Below, piece by piece: positions 33,897 to 45,464 of a DNA stretch of 64,000 nt. How positions within the stretch are numbered: the stretch's first letter is position 1; every line of letters begins with the position of its first letter. The stretch is from Coenobita brevimanus (Eukaryota > Arthropoda > Malacostraca > Decapoda > Coenobitidae), in contig CM064669.1 in assembly GCA_032717465.1 (NCBI GenBank), forward strand, positions 51,259,694-51,323,693. The letters are read 5' to 3'. Made by a program: the position numbers and the translations under genes. The notes beneath the pieces are model-generated. The model worked only from the letters and a program-made list of their open reading frames with translations. It was not told the DNA's origin and made no database searches.

Positions 33897-36024
33897 AAGA
33901 TGGAGGAACAGAAGAAGGGAAAGACGAGAGGAAGGAGTGGTTGCAAGGAGAGTGGAAAGGTTACAAGAGGATGAGAAAAAAGCAGAGTATAAGAGAGAAG
34001 TGGAGGAACGATTGGGCAAATACGAATTGGAGCAGATGGGAGACGCTGAAGATGTGTGTAGGATATTTACAGAAGAAATATGTGCAGCATGTGATGTGGT
34101 GTGTGGAAGGAAGAGAAGACGGAGGGGGGTGCAAGGAACAGCGTGGTGGACTGAAGAGGTGAGACAGGCTGTGGCACAAAAGAAGAAAGCATACAATGAA
34201 TGAATGAGAAATAGGGGCGTGGAAGAATTTGACAGGCGGAAGAGAGAGTTATATGTAGAAAGAAAGAGAGAGGTGAAAAGATCAGTAGGAGAGAGTAAGA
34301 AGAGAGTGGATGAGGAATTTGGAAGGAATTTGAGTGTAAAGTGGAGGGACTGTAAGAGAATGTTCTGGAAAGAGGTGAAAAGAGTAAGACAGGGTGGAAG
34401 TGAAGTTTGCAGGGGAGTGAAAGATAAAAATGGTAGATTACTAGTGAAGAAGGGAGAAAAAGTGAGCAGATGGAGAGAACACTTTAAGGAATTGTTGAAC
34501 ATAGAGGATGGAAGTAATGCGAGTATAAGTGGCTGGGGAATGGCTGGGAGAAGGAGGGAGGTGAGAAGACAGGAAGAAATCAGTAGGATAGAAGTTGTGG
34601 AAGCAATGAAGAAAGTTAAATCGGGGAAAGCCCCAGGAATTGATGGAGTGTGTGGTGAAATGCTGAAGCATGGGGGAGAGATAGTAGTAGAATGGATGTG
34701 GAAGATGTGCAGATTGGCCTGGGAGGAAGGTAGAGTCCCGGAGGATTGGAAGTCAGGTATAATTATTCCCTTGTACAAAGGAAAAGGGGAAAAAGAAGTG
34801 TGTGGTAATCATAGGGGCATTTGTCTTCTTAGTATAATAGGAAAAGTGTATGGTAGGATACTTATTGACAGAGTTAGAGAAAGAACAGAGAAATTAGTTG
34901 GAGAAGAACAGGGAGGCTTTAGGAAGGGAAGAGGTTGCGTACATCAGATATTCATTGTTAGATCTTTAGTGGAAAAGTTTCTAGAGAAGGGAAAGAAGTT
35001 ATATATGGCTTTCACGGATTTGGAGAAGCATATGACAGGGTGGATAGACAAGGATTGTGGAAAGTATTAAGCATATATGGAGTAGATGGGAAGTTGTTGA
35101 ATGCTGTGAAGAGTATGTAATCTGTACATGGATGGGGTAATAAAAGAGGTACAAGGTAGGGTAGTTGATGTTGGTGTGGCCCTGGTGAGAGAGGATAGTG
35201 TTTGGAAACTCCCTGTACTATTGTTTGCAGATGATACTGTGTTGTTGAGTGAAGACGAAGGGGAGCTGCAAGGCTTGGTGGATGAGTTTGGGAGAGTGTG
35301 TAAGAAACGGAATCTAAAGGTGAATGTAGGGAAGAGTAAAGTGATGGTCTTTGAGAGAAAGTCAGTGAATGTACAGCGAGGTTGGATGATGAGGAATTGG
35401 AAAATGTGAGTACGTTTAAGTACCTGGGTAGTGTGATGAGTAAGGATGGAGGTTTGGAGGGTGAAGTGCTTGAAAGGGTACAGCAGGGAAGAAAGGTTGC
35501 TGGTTCCTTGAAAGCAGTGATAAGAAACAGGGAAGTGAGCATGGAAGTGAAAAAGTTACTACATGACAGTATTGTGATACCAACTCTAATGTACGGAAGT
35601 GAAGCTTGGACGTTGTTGGAAGGACACAAGTCAAGAGTGAGAGCAGTGGAAATGAGTTATTTAAGAGGAGCCTGTGGAGTCACATGGAGAGACAGGCTGA
35701 CGAATGAGGATATAAAGGAGCGTTGTGGTGTGGATGTGGATGTGATAGGAAGCGTTATGAGGAACACACTGAGGTGGTTTGGCCATGTGGAGAGGATGGA
35801 GGGTGAGAGACTGACGAAGAGAGTGTATGTGAGTGAGGTGGAGGGGGGAAGAGGGAGGGGGAGGCCGAGGATGAGATGGAGGGATAGGGTGGAGAGGTAT
35901 ATGAGAGAGGGGGGTGTGAGTTGGGAGCAGGGCAGTGAAATGGCAGGGGACAGGGCAACTTGGAGGTGATTTGTTTGTGGCCACCCCAAACGGGATTGAG
36001 GCGTCTGGCAATAGATAGATAGAT
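33897..36024 (+). mobile_element. decayed non-LTR retrotransposon (LINE family 1), longest copy
   Basis: A 5'-truncated LINE with reverse transcriptase. Seen: a pre-RT segment, SGKAPGIDGVCGEMLK, IIIPLYKGKGEKEVCGNHRG (the PLYKGKG...NYRGI block), GEEQGGFRKGRGCVHQIF, LYMAFTDLEK, and the catalytic LFADDTVLL near 35223. The C-terminal region ends GHVERMEGERLTKRVYVSEV...GRPRMRW. Damage: an in-frame TGA at 34201, a frameshift near 35025-35070, loss of the G(V/I)RQGCxxSP block between about 35100 and 35130, and a frameshift near 35395. The 3' end is GTCTGGCAATAGATAGATAGA, i.e. a TAGA-repeat tail. Clade not assigned. Confidence 0.88.
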
Positions 36025-36689
36025 AGATGCACGGTCTGTCATCACTTTTTTTTTTTTTTTTTACATTACTTGGCTAAATCACAAAGAACTGCCAGCACTT
36101 CAACATTCCAATTCACTGCCCTTTACAATAACCTTGTTTTAGGCTGATACACCGCCAAAATTAGGCCTTTCTCACAAGCCACAACCAAAATCACAGCAAA
36201 AGGGGAGCTTTCAGGTGAAACTGCCCTGTTGTATGCTCACCCTATACAACCTTGTCTCCTACAAATCCATCTCATATAAGCTTACCCCATTACAAACTTG
36301 CTCTTTTTAAAGCATAATTATGAATGCTGAATAAAATTCATTTTGGTGTCATGTGTAATTGGATTGTGGAGCAGAGTCAGGATTCTGGAGGCCCGAATGG
36401 TGGGAATGACTGAGGCTCAACCAATTGGCAAAAAGTTTGGTTAACATATATATATTTTTTTTCCTTACTCTCTGGGCATTACTTCATTGTCACAGCTTAA
36501 AAAAAAAAAATGCCCTGTTTACTTCACAAACCACCTTTGCAATACAATATTCATAGACACCCTCCCACACTCCCATCCTTACAGGTACCCCCATCCCCCC
36601 AAAAAATTAGTGAAAAAGTTTTTTTTTTTTTTTTTACCAGACTGAATTGGTGCACTCTAACAACTTAAATATACTAAATAATGGTTATA

Positions 36690-36811
36690 TGAAACTGGCT
36701 GAGCCATAGTTACTAGGAATTAATTTCTGGTTACTAGTCAAATTTATCATCTATTATGACTACACTTGGCCACCAACTGAACTGAAATGGATTAGGGATC
36801 TATGCTAGATG

Positions 36812-36846
<35 letters not shown>

Positions 36847-36985
36847 GACGAGCAAAACTGGGTTAGCCAAGGTTATCAGGAATGAGTCCCTTTGGCTACT
36901 AGTCATAATTATCATCCAATCTGACTACACTTGTCCACTAACCGAACTGAAAGAGGTTAGGGATCTGGGTCAGGTGAAAACAAAT
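36690..36985 (+). repeat. two head-to-tail copies of an undescribed ~120-bp dispersed repeat
   Basis: Copies at 36690-36800 and 36855-36985 share 'gactacacttggccaccaac', 'tgaactgaaatggattaggg' and end 'ggtgaaaa'; a 32-base A run separates them. Other copies: 39205-39325 (+), 62650-62785 (+), 1045-1130 (-), 8375-8430 (-), 27735-27800 (-, weak). A-rich 3' ends suggest a retroposon. Confidence 0.7.
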
Positions 36986-37454
36986 GGACCCTGATATCCA
37001 CTACTGCTTGTTTCAAATCCACACACGTCTCGAGAAGGGAAAAATGACGTACACATGTCCAGTACTATAATACTATCGTTACTATCTCATTATTATCACC
37101 GGAAACCTAGCCCGGGAGAATGATAAGTGATGCCAGCTTGGTCCGAGGTGCTGGAGAGGGATACCTTCATGTGGTGGCACCATTGTAACTGGATGGCTCA
37201 ACTACCACATTATACAAACATTCCTTAACTACTTCCCTAGCCCCTGAAGTGAGTATGATGGACTGAAGGAGAAGATCCACTTTCAAGTCTGCAGTTCACC
37301 AGATTCATGTTTCGGGTGAGCCTGAGGCCACAAACAATGACACTGACAACTCTGTTCGTTTGGTAATCCCTTCGACACTAAAATGGCATCATTTGTATTT
37401 TGTGCCTGCTGACCCCAGATTGTTTTATTCTGGGGGAGTGACCAGAAAGGACAG

Positions 37455-37540
37455 GCTATCTACCAGCAGCCAGATGCCTTAATCCCTTATGGGGTGGCCA
37501 CAAACACCCTACCACCATGTCCTACTCTGAACTGACTTTA
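37455..37540 (-). mobile_element. LINE family 1, short 3' end
   Basis: Read on minus: '...gtttgtggccaccccataag' then 'ggattaaggcatctggctgc'. Fewer than 90 bp retained. Confidence 0.65.
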
Positions 37541-38020
37541 AAGGGCCAAAAATGACCTGACAGAACATTAACTGATGGACACAGACCTTGATTCCTGTAA
37601 GTCTAAATGGGGCTGAAATGATCTTCAAAAATGCCTGACCAATACCTAATGGAAACACCTTGATTCCTCTCAGTCTTAATAAGGATGAAGTGATCTAAAA
37701 AAAAATAACTAAACAATAAGATGGACCATGATTCTTACAATTTTGAACGAGCTTGGAGTGATCTAGGAGAATGAGTACATTAATTGATGAACACAAGACC
37801 CTGATCCCAAAACAATAATTCTGAAAAAGGTTGAACTGATCTTAGAAAATTACTGAACAATCCCTGATGGAAACTGACCTAGATTTCTCTAAGTCAGAAC
37901 TGACCAACAAGAATGGTTGAACATTAATTAATAAAGACATTTCTTTGAGTCTAAACAAGGCTGACCAGAACAGACTTAGGAGAATGGCTGTGAAAGTGCT
38001 TGAAGTGGACTGAACTGACC
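37540..38020. repeat. ~85-bp degenerate tandem repeat, about 6 units
   Basis: Recurring order: 'tgatggacacagaccttgat', 'tcctctaagtctaaa', 'ggctgaaatgatcttagaaa', 'a-tgcctga(a/c)ca'. Divergence between units is high. Confidence 0.65.
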
Positions 38021-38104
38021 GCTGGACTAATTTGTTCCTAAATAGTTTTCGCAGAATAGGTATAAAAGTACCAGATGTGGAAACTTCAAGGCCCTTTAGT
38101 TAAT

Positions 38105-38640
38105 GCCTTTGGTGTAGTGTGGTGTGGTGTTGGAGGGTGGTTTTGTGTGGTGTGATGTGGAAGGGTGGTTTTGTGTAGTGTGGTGTGATGTGGAAGGGTG
38201 ATTTTGTGTGGTGTGGTGTGGTGTAGCGTGGTGTGCTGTGCGGGGTTGTGTAGTGGGGTGTGCTGTGGGAGATTGTGTAGTGTGGTGTGGAAGGGTGGTT
38301 TTGTGTGGTGTGAGTTGGCGGTGTGGTGGGGGAGTGTTGTCCTGTGTGGTATGGGAGGGTTGTTTATGTGGTGAGGGATAATGGTTTTGTGGGGTGTGGG
38401 TTGGTGGTATGGTATGGTATGGTATGGTATGGTGTGGTGTGGTGTGTGGTGTGGATGGGTTGTTTTGTGTCATGTGGTGTGTGGTTTGGGAGGGTTGTTT
38501 TGTGTGATGTGGTGTGGTGTGGGAGGGTTGTTTTGTGTGGTGTGGTGTGGTTTTAGGTGTGGGAGGGCTGTTTTGTGTGATGTGGTGTGGTGTGTGAGGG
38601 TTGTTTTGTGTGGTGTGTGGTGTGGGATGATGTAATGTTG
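38105..38640. repeat. TG-rich minisatellite
   Basis: Units GTGGTGTGGTGTGGGAGGGT and TGTTTTGTGTGGTGTG recur for 530 bp; + strand almost lacks C. A TATGG pentamer run sits at 38410-38432. Confidence 0.85.
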
Positions 38641-38814
38641 GTTCACTAAATTCACTTAAGTCTGAGTGAAGCACCTTGCATCCACAAATCAATAGGGAGA
38701 GACCAACAGACAAGAGCTGCTTCTAGAGATGCTTCCATATCTACTAAACAAGGGCCATTTGGAATATTATACTGGCGGCCGTTTCATTTGACAGTTACGT
38801 GAACTGATGATTAT

Positions 38815-38990
38815 ATCGGCCAACAAGGATGCGATGGAGGGATGGGGTGAAGAGAAATATGAGAGAGGAGGGGGTGAGTTCAAGGGAAGGTAGCCAAGTG
38901 GCATACAACAGAGTGATAGGGCGACTCTTTGTTTGAGTGCGCCTCTTAAAGGGTTGAGGCATCTAGCAATGGATGGATAGCGATGATTAT
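38815..38990 (+). mobile_element. LINE family 1, 3' end
   Basis: 'gatgcgatggagggatgggg', 'aatatgagagaggaggggg', 'ctctttgtttgagtgcgcct' and 'gaggcatctagcaatggatg' match the family end; the tail is GGATGGATAG. Confidence 0.75.
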
Positions 38991-39837
38991 GGAGGCAGAC
39001 CCTTAATGGCGTCAAGACACGGGCAGTTGTGGCCAAAAATATTTTATAAAATGGTGGTGATAATTCCTATATATTCTGAAAGTTTTACTAAATGCTGAAA
39101 ATAGTATCAACAGGCTTCAAAACAGTCAGTTTATCATCATCTACAGGAACCAGACTGTTCTCACAAGTTATATAATACAGTGTACTATGTCATGGTTACA
39201 TGAAATTTAATCAGTTATAACTTCTAATATGAGGAGGAATGAGTCTCCTTGGTTATTAGTCATATTTTTCCTTCAGCCTGACAATATTTGGCCATCAAAC
39301 TAAGTTAAAAACAATTTGGGAATCTGTCACATTAATCACATTATAGTCACTGATCAACATTCTGTTATGAATAACATTGCAGTGGACTGATATCTATGTC
39401 TGCAACTGTATTGACAAAAGAACTTGTCCTGAATCAAACCTTGGCCAACATTCACAGACTAACACTCACTCACTTCTCTCTTGTAACTAAGGTCTGTTTA
39501 TAATGGAAGGACAAGGACAGGTGAGGGGCACTATTATTTCCATATCTTGAGTTCTCTTAGCAAAAACTGATTCTCTGTTACAAAATTATAATTAATGTAC
39601 TCTACTTCACCAGTCTGCACTCTCTCTCTCTTACATTTTGATTTGTACATTTGAATTATAAAGGTCTGTTATAATAAAAACTTAGGCATCAGTTACAACC
39701 TCTCTTTCTCTCTCTCGCTACATTATAACTCGTTTATCTGAATTCTAATTATGTCTATTACAAAAACTGGTGGTATCAGTTACATCCTCTCTCTCTCTCT
39801 CTCTCTCTCAAATAATTTACATGTATATTTGAACTGT

Positions 39838-39995
39838 CACTGAGATGGAAGGATGAGGTGGAGAGGTATATGAGTGGGTGGGTGTGAGTTAGAACGAGGA
39901 TAGCCAGATGGCAGTGGACAGGACGATAATTTGTTTGTAGCCGCTCCTTACATGTTTACAGCATCTGGTAAAAGATATAGATAGACATGGATGGA
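39838..39995 (+). mobile_element. LINE family 1, 3' end
   Basis: 'gagatggaaggatgaggtgg', 'gaggtatatgagtgggtggg', 'aatttgtttgtagccgctcc' and 'cagcatctggtaaaagatat' are in order, followed by a GATA/GGAT microsatellite. Confidence 0.75.
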
Positions 39996-40607
39996 TATAT
40001 GGATGGATGGATGAACGGAAGGAGGGACATAGGGATGGATAAATGGACAGATGAAGCTAAATGGATGAATATACAGAAAGATGAACTGGTACATGGATGT
40101 AGATAGAGAGATACATATTTGAATTTTAATCATGTTTGTTAAAAAAATAAAAAGAAAAGCTGGTTTTAATCAGTCACATCCTGTCACTTATTTTATCGTT
40201 TCCTGCCACAACTGGGGCCATGTAAGCTTCACTACAGCCAACTGGTTTTCATCTTACAGAACTGGGCCACTGTCAGAAACTGAATATTAAGTCAAGGTTG
40301 TGTGAAGTTTTATGAGCTAGTCTTTTTTTTTTTTTTTTACTAGCACATGCCATCAATTTCTGTCTTTCATTCTTCCTTTATTTGGAGTCATTGTTCTACT
40401 CACATATCTCCTATACAGAGTTTATCTGGGCCTATATCCCCTCCATTTTCCCACACCTCGCCATGTGAAAGAACCCTGCTCTGCCCCTGGTGAGGCACTG
40501 TCTGCTATGGGGAGGTGGCTGCTTGCTTGAGGTCATTGCTTTACACTCTCTCTCTCTCTCATTTATCTCCTTTACTACTGTATGGCCCCCCACCCCCCTT
40601 TTTCTAC

Positions 40608-40785
40608 TGGTGAGGTGGATTGAAGATGAGATGAAGGGAAGGGTTAGAGAGGTATAAGTGTGAGGGGGTGCGAGTTTAGAGACAAGGCAGCATGATAACA
40701 AACAAGGTGACATGAAGGCAATCCATTTGTGAACACCCCTTCTGGGATTAAGGTGTCTGGCTATAAACTGATAGATGACCAGATA
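40608..40785 (+). mobile_element. LINE family 1, 3' end
   Basis: 'ggtggattgaagatgagatg', 'gagaggtataagtgtgaggg', 'atccatttgtgaacacccct' and 'attaaggtgtctggctataa' mark a diverged 3' end with GATAGATG tail. Confidence 0.75.
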
Positions 40786-41039
40786 AGATACAAATAAGTT
40801 GACAAATAAGCTATAGACAGAGAGATATAATCAGAGCAACAGATACAGTAGACAGCTGGATAAATAGCTAGATTCTTCTCAAGACATGGCTTCTCTCCCC
40901 ATCTCTTTTATTTCCCTTACTTTCCAACCTTCTAAACCTCCACACAGCATTCCCACTCTTATTTCCTAACACACATATCATACTTCATGGGCACCCTACC
41001 AATAATCCTCACCAGTGGGAACATATTCAAATAACAAAG

Positions 41040-41870
41040 CTGCTGAATCCTTATCTATAGCCAAATGCCTTAACGTTGGAAGGAGTGGCCACAAGCGGTC
41101 TCCATGTCACCCTGTCCTCTGCCACCAGGCTACCCTCCTCTTTTATACTGTATGTCTCTATTCCAGCCTTCTATCTCATCTGTGGTCTCCTCTCCCTCTC
41201 TTCAACTCGCACCATCCTCTCTCATATACAGCAGGGTTGGTTATTTTTTTAATTTAAAAAAAAAAAAAAAATCAGAAAAAAATTTAATGATTTTTTTTAT
41301 ATACCGGTATTCAATTTATTTGATTTTTTTTATTTTTCTGTTTATTATATGGCTAATATTTCAAAAGCAGTATACTGAATACTGTTAACTTCATGTCATG
41401 TCTAACCACTGATGGTTCAGGCTGAAAGCCACTGCCCAGAATCCAGATACATACCTGTTCAAGTCCTGTCTGCACCCTACTGGTTAAGACTGAGTTGCCA
41501 GTGGTAATCAAGACGGCATATTCCAAAGCTTTATATTCCCACAACAGAAAAATCTTAAGATAATATTACAGTATTATGACATGGCCTTCAGTGACCAAGC
41601 ATAGCCTACCTAGTCTTATGGCTTTGGTTTTTTATTTATGGCTCATTATTTCTGATGTACAAATAATTTCAGTACATAGTTACACAAATGTAAACAAAAT
41701 TTGTCACAATGCAGCAATTTCTAATGGCACCATTCTCCAAAACCTGCTAAATTAATGCTTAAGTATCTGAATAAATGAATGCCAACACAAAGTTATACAC
41801 AACTTTTACAAATCTTTAGATTTTATTTTTGTTAACTTTTAGATGAAAAAAATCAAAAAGGTAAAAATCA

Positions 41871-41912
<42 letters not shown>

Positions 41913-42075
41913 GATGATTTAATCACATGATTACATTAGTTTGATTTAATCAATCCCAACCCTGATTATACAGCACCTCTCTATCCCATCCCTCTATTTC
42001 ATCCTTGGTCTCCCTCTTCCCCTTCCACCTTACTCACACACACTCTTCAATTTCTCATTCTCCATTCTTTCCATG
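41040..42075 (-). mobile_element. LINE family 1 3' end split by a hAT-like insertion
   Basis: Minus-strand LINE tail 41040-41231 ('agccaaatgccttaacg' at its 3' end) resumes at 41966-42075 ('cacctctctatcccatccct'). The break lies within the family sequence equivalent to 'ctcatatacctctccaccccatccct'. The intervening 734 bp are described separately. Confidence 0.75.
41232..41965 (+). mobile_element. hAT-like non-autonomous element inside a LINE tail
   Basis: Ends CAGGGTTGG and CCAACCCTG form the hAT-type terminal repeat. Flanks atatacag (41224-41231) and ttatacag (41966-41973) fit an 8-bp duplication with one mismatch. Internal DNA is extremely AT-rich with A runs of 15 and ~32 and no transposase frame. 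Confidence 0.72.
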
Positions 42076-42226
42076 GTACCATTACCCAAAAATTTGGGAA
42101 TAATAAATATTCAGATAAAGTTGTTAAATCAATAACATTTTTCTTATATCTGTGAAAATTGACTGACATCATATACAGGATTATGTAAAATGATGGTATT
42201 GTGCAACTGATAGAGTATGGCCTTAT

Positions 42227-42263
<37 letters not shown>

Positions 42264-42265
<2 letters not shown>

Positions 42266-42745
42266 ACTCCATGCTTAGACTCCATGTGGCATGTGTTAGG
42301 AGTGTAATACTGTATGGTAGAGGGACCTGGGCAGTAAAGGAAAAGGATATTCGCAGGCTCAAATGTACAGAAATGACAATGATTAGGTGGATGTGCAGTG
42401 CGTCCCTGCATGCATAGCCTGAGGGGGGCTGGGTTTACGATGGAAGAGTTGAGCGGTAGGATGGGACTGGAGTGTATTGGTGCTGTGATAAGAAGAGGTA
42501 GATTGAGGTGGTTTGGGCATGTGGAGAGGATGGGGGACGATGACTGCATGCAGAAAGTGAGAAGCGTTAATATTCAGGGTGGGGTTGCAAGGGTCAGACC
42601 GAAAAAGACGTGGGACGAGGTCATTAAATGTGACCTTAGGATTAACGGACTAAACAGGGAGGCTGCCATTGATCAAGCAGCATGGAGAGCTGCCATTAGG
42701 TGACCAAGGCTGACGCATGCAAGCATGTTGGAGCCTTCAAAAAGA
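42264..42745 (+). mobile_element. LINE family 3, 3' end, better preserved
   Basis: Encodes LRLHVACVRSVILYGRGTW, AVKEKDIRRLKCTEMTMIRW, then, after a stop and frame change, RGRLRWFGHVERMGDDDCM and KTWDEVIKCDLRINGLNREA ending DQAAWRAAIR and TAG. It begins next to a 34-base A tract. The protein end (LRWFGHVERM) is shared with families 1 and 2, but the tail (GTTGGAGCCTT) is distinct. Confidence 0.78.
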
Positions 42746-42769
42746 AACGATATCCGCATTCAGACGTTT

Positions 42770-42960
42770 TAATCCTAGAAGGGTTGGCTATAAATAAATC
42801 TCCTCAGTGTCACCCTGTCCTCTGCTATCAGGTCTTTCCCTGTCCAACTAACAACCCTCTCTCTTTTACACCTCCCCACCCTTTACAGTACCTCTGTCTC
42901 ACCCTCAGTTTCCCCCTACCCCTCCCCACTGTTATTCACGGTATTGGTTATCTTATTACA
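42770..42960 (-). mobile_element. LINE family 1, diverged 3' end
   Basis: Plus-strand text 'gggttggctataaataaatc', 'cagtgtcaccctgtcctctg', 'ctctttttacacctccccacc'-like order is the complement of the family 3' end; well diverged. Confidence 0.6.
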
Positions 42961-43600
42961 GTGTGAGTGCCTATAACATGACAGTTTAGTTCTTACTAGG
43001 CATCACATTTGTTCTGGAATTTTTACATTTCAGAAACAACAGTGTCTAAGGGAAAAAGGAATCTGGTACCAACTTACACCAGTGTTACACCTAATGACCC
43101 CTCCCAAACCTGCCCTAACCTTCCCCAAGTTTGCCTGGAATTAAATGTTCATAAGTGGACCTAACAACATATTTATAAACACACTTATTGTACTCATAAT
43201 GGACTGTGATGGTATGTGGGGCTTGATGTGAGGGAAGAGGTGGACAGTGGTCCTTTACATCACAACAAGTCATGCAGCCTGGTGCTATGCTAACAAGGTC
43301 GAACAGTGGTTCAAAATCCTATATTTGGGGTGCCCATCTAGCACTATGTGCATTCTACTTATGCTATACAAATTTAGGGGACCTACTTGTTGGCTTGTCA
43401 TGCTGTAAATGAATCCTGCAGTGGAACCTCTCATAAGTGGAGAAATGACTGTACCATAGTAATATTTAACTCTCTCTGCACAATCTCAGTTCTAATTATC
43501 AGTCAAGCCATATGACGGAAAACATCCCTGATTGCAAAAAGGCATATACCGCATTTGGAATATATACAAAGGAGAAGGGGGCAAGGAATCTGAGTAATTA

Positions 43601-44028
43601 CAGGAAGCTTGGAGGTTGCTGGAAGGACACAAGTCAAGAGTGAGAGCAGTGGAAATGAGTTATTTAAGAGGAGCCTGTGGAGTCACATGGAAAGATAGGC
43701 TGACGAATGAGGATATAAAGGAGCGTTGTGGTATGGATGTGGATGTGATAGGAAGCGTTACGAGGAACACACTGAGGTGGTTTGGCCATGTGGAAAGGAT
43801 GGAGGGTGAAAGACTGACAAAGAGAGTGTATATGAGTGAGGTGGATGGGGGGAGGGGGAGGCCGAGGATGAGATGGAGGGATGGGGTGGAGAGGTATATG
43901 AGAGAGGGGGGTGTGAGTTGGGAGCAGGGCAGTGAAATGGCGGGGGACAGGGTGACGTGGAGGCAATTTGTTTGTGGCCACCCCAAACAGGATTAAGGCG
44001 TCTGGCAATAGATAGATAGATAGATAGA
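43601..44028 (+). mobile_element. LINE family 1, 5'-truncated 3' end
   Basis: Nearly identical to 35598-36022: EGHKSRVRAVEMSYLRGACG, then CGMDVDVIGSVTRNTLRWFG, GHVERMEGERLTKRVYM, ending in CGTCTGGCAATAGATAGATAGATAGA. The close match over 400 bp implies a recent insertion; the coding frame is intact from the truncation point to the element's end. Confidence 0.88.
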
Positions 44029-44106
44029 CCATGGCTGGCTTCTCCAGGAATGGTCATTCTCGATAAACAAAAATAAAAGCCTTATTCACATTAGCTACAC
44101 CTGTAA

Positions 44107-44437
44107 TTGGGGAAGGCGGTGGCTGAACAGGTAGTGAGGTGGCCTGCAGTCCTAACGACCCAGGTCCAAATCCTGGCTGGTGCAGGGAACAGTTTAAGGA
44201 TTTGAATTTCATAATAGCAGACTTTACTGATCTACCAAAAGACCCACCGACATGTCGTAAAATACCCCTGCTACTACAGTACCAATACACCAGTCCTGTA
44301 TGAGGCAGCCCTAACATGTAATCAATATGGACGGTGGGTGTTAGTGACGAAATGATGACATGTGAAGGTGTATGGTATGTAGGAGGACCGCTGGGCCTTG
44401 GGAGCAGGTTGTGAAACCTATGCCCAGAGTCAGATGT

Positions 44438-44440
<3 letters not shown>
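44107..44440 (+). mobile_element. tRNA-derived SINE family A
   Basis: Same head ('ggctgaacaggtagtgaggt', 'ggtccaaatcctggctgg') and body as 8447-8780, but ending in a (CA)n tract at 44440-44488 instead of (GA)n. Confidence 0.82.
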
Positions 44441-44492
<52 letters not shown>

Positions 44493-44754
44493 TTAACAAA
44501 TACTGTAATGAGCAGGCCCTCCATTTGCTGAAGTGTAATTCAGTTTATAGAACAAGTACTGTAATAAGTTTGCTCAAGTATCACAAAAAAATAGTGCTCC
44601 CATGGAACAGCAAACTATACCTTATGTGGCCAATGAGGATGAGATGATCCAACAATTTCCCAAAACTCTGTTTGGCCCTCCTGAGATACCCGGTACTGCT
44701 TTTGCACAAAACATATGTGCAGTCTGTATTAGTTAAGTAGCTATAAGTAAAAAG

Positions 44755-45145
44755 TATATGTTGGAAGGACAGCAATAGAAATGACATGTTTGAGAGCAGC
44801 ATGTGGAGTTAAATGAGGCGACAAACAGACAAATGAGGAAGTAAAGGAGCATTGTGGCATTGATGTGGATGTGACTGAAAGTGTTTAGAGAAATACTTCG
44901 GGATGATTTGCCCATGTGGTGAGATGCAGAATGAGAGACTGACTGGCAAAGTGTGAGTGAGTGAGATGGAGGGGGAAAGGAAGAGGGAGACCAAGGGTAG
45001 GGAGGGATGAGTGGAGATACATGAGGGATGAGGGTGAGTCGGAGTGAAGACAGCCAAATGGCAGGGGACAGGGTGATGTGGAGACAGTTTGTTTGTGGCC
45101 TCCCCCTATAGGATTAGGCATTTGGCAATGGATACATCGATAAAT
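44755..45145 (+). mobile_element. LINE family 1, diverged 3' end
   Basis: Matches the same 3' region with many changes: 'ggaaggacagcaatagaaatgac', 'acaaatgaggaagtaaagga', 'gtttgtttgtggcc' and 'tttggcaatggata' are recognisable in order. Frame broken by TAG and indels. Confidence 0.8.
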
Positions 45146-45286
45146 AATGATTATTACATTACACTGATTACCAGTAGGCATGATAAAAATTCATTACCAT
45201 GCAATAAAGTGGGTTTTTTCACTTACTTGACAAAGAATCAAGTGCTGCTTGGTTCTGTGGGATGGGGAGGATCCAAGGCCGAGGAG

Positions 45287-45464
45287 TTAGAGGAGTGATG
45301 AAGTGACATCTCGACTCCTTGAGGGCTGAGGTCCGTTGTCAAAGCCCTGATACTCACTTCCCTTGAAGCTATCAGAGGCTTGTCTTGATGATGTGGGTGG
45401 TGCAGAGGTGCTACCACTAAGTCCGTAATCACTGCCCTTTAATAAGTGGACAGCCTCATACACC
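45287..45464 (-). CDS. orphan terminal-exon candidate, function unknown
   Basis: On the minus strand, acceptor attatttcag precedes 178 nt open to a TAA: VYEAVHLLKGSDYGLSG, then STSAPPTSSRQASDSFKGSE, then YQGFDNGPQPSRSRDVTSSLL. It is low in hydrophobic residues, with two Lys-Gly-Ser-(D/E)-Tyr repeats (LKGSDYGLS and FKGSEYQGF), so it looks like a real cytosolic or extracellular tail rather than a random frame. No partner exons were found nearby. I do not recognise it. Confidence 0.38.

Noticed and set aside
33891..34778. 295-codon minus-strand frame
   Set aside because: Antisense shadow of the LINE family 1 RT.
38096..38713. 205-codon minus-strand His/Pro/Thr frame
   Set aside because: Complement of the TG minisatellite.
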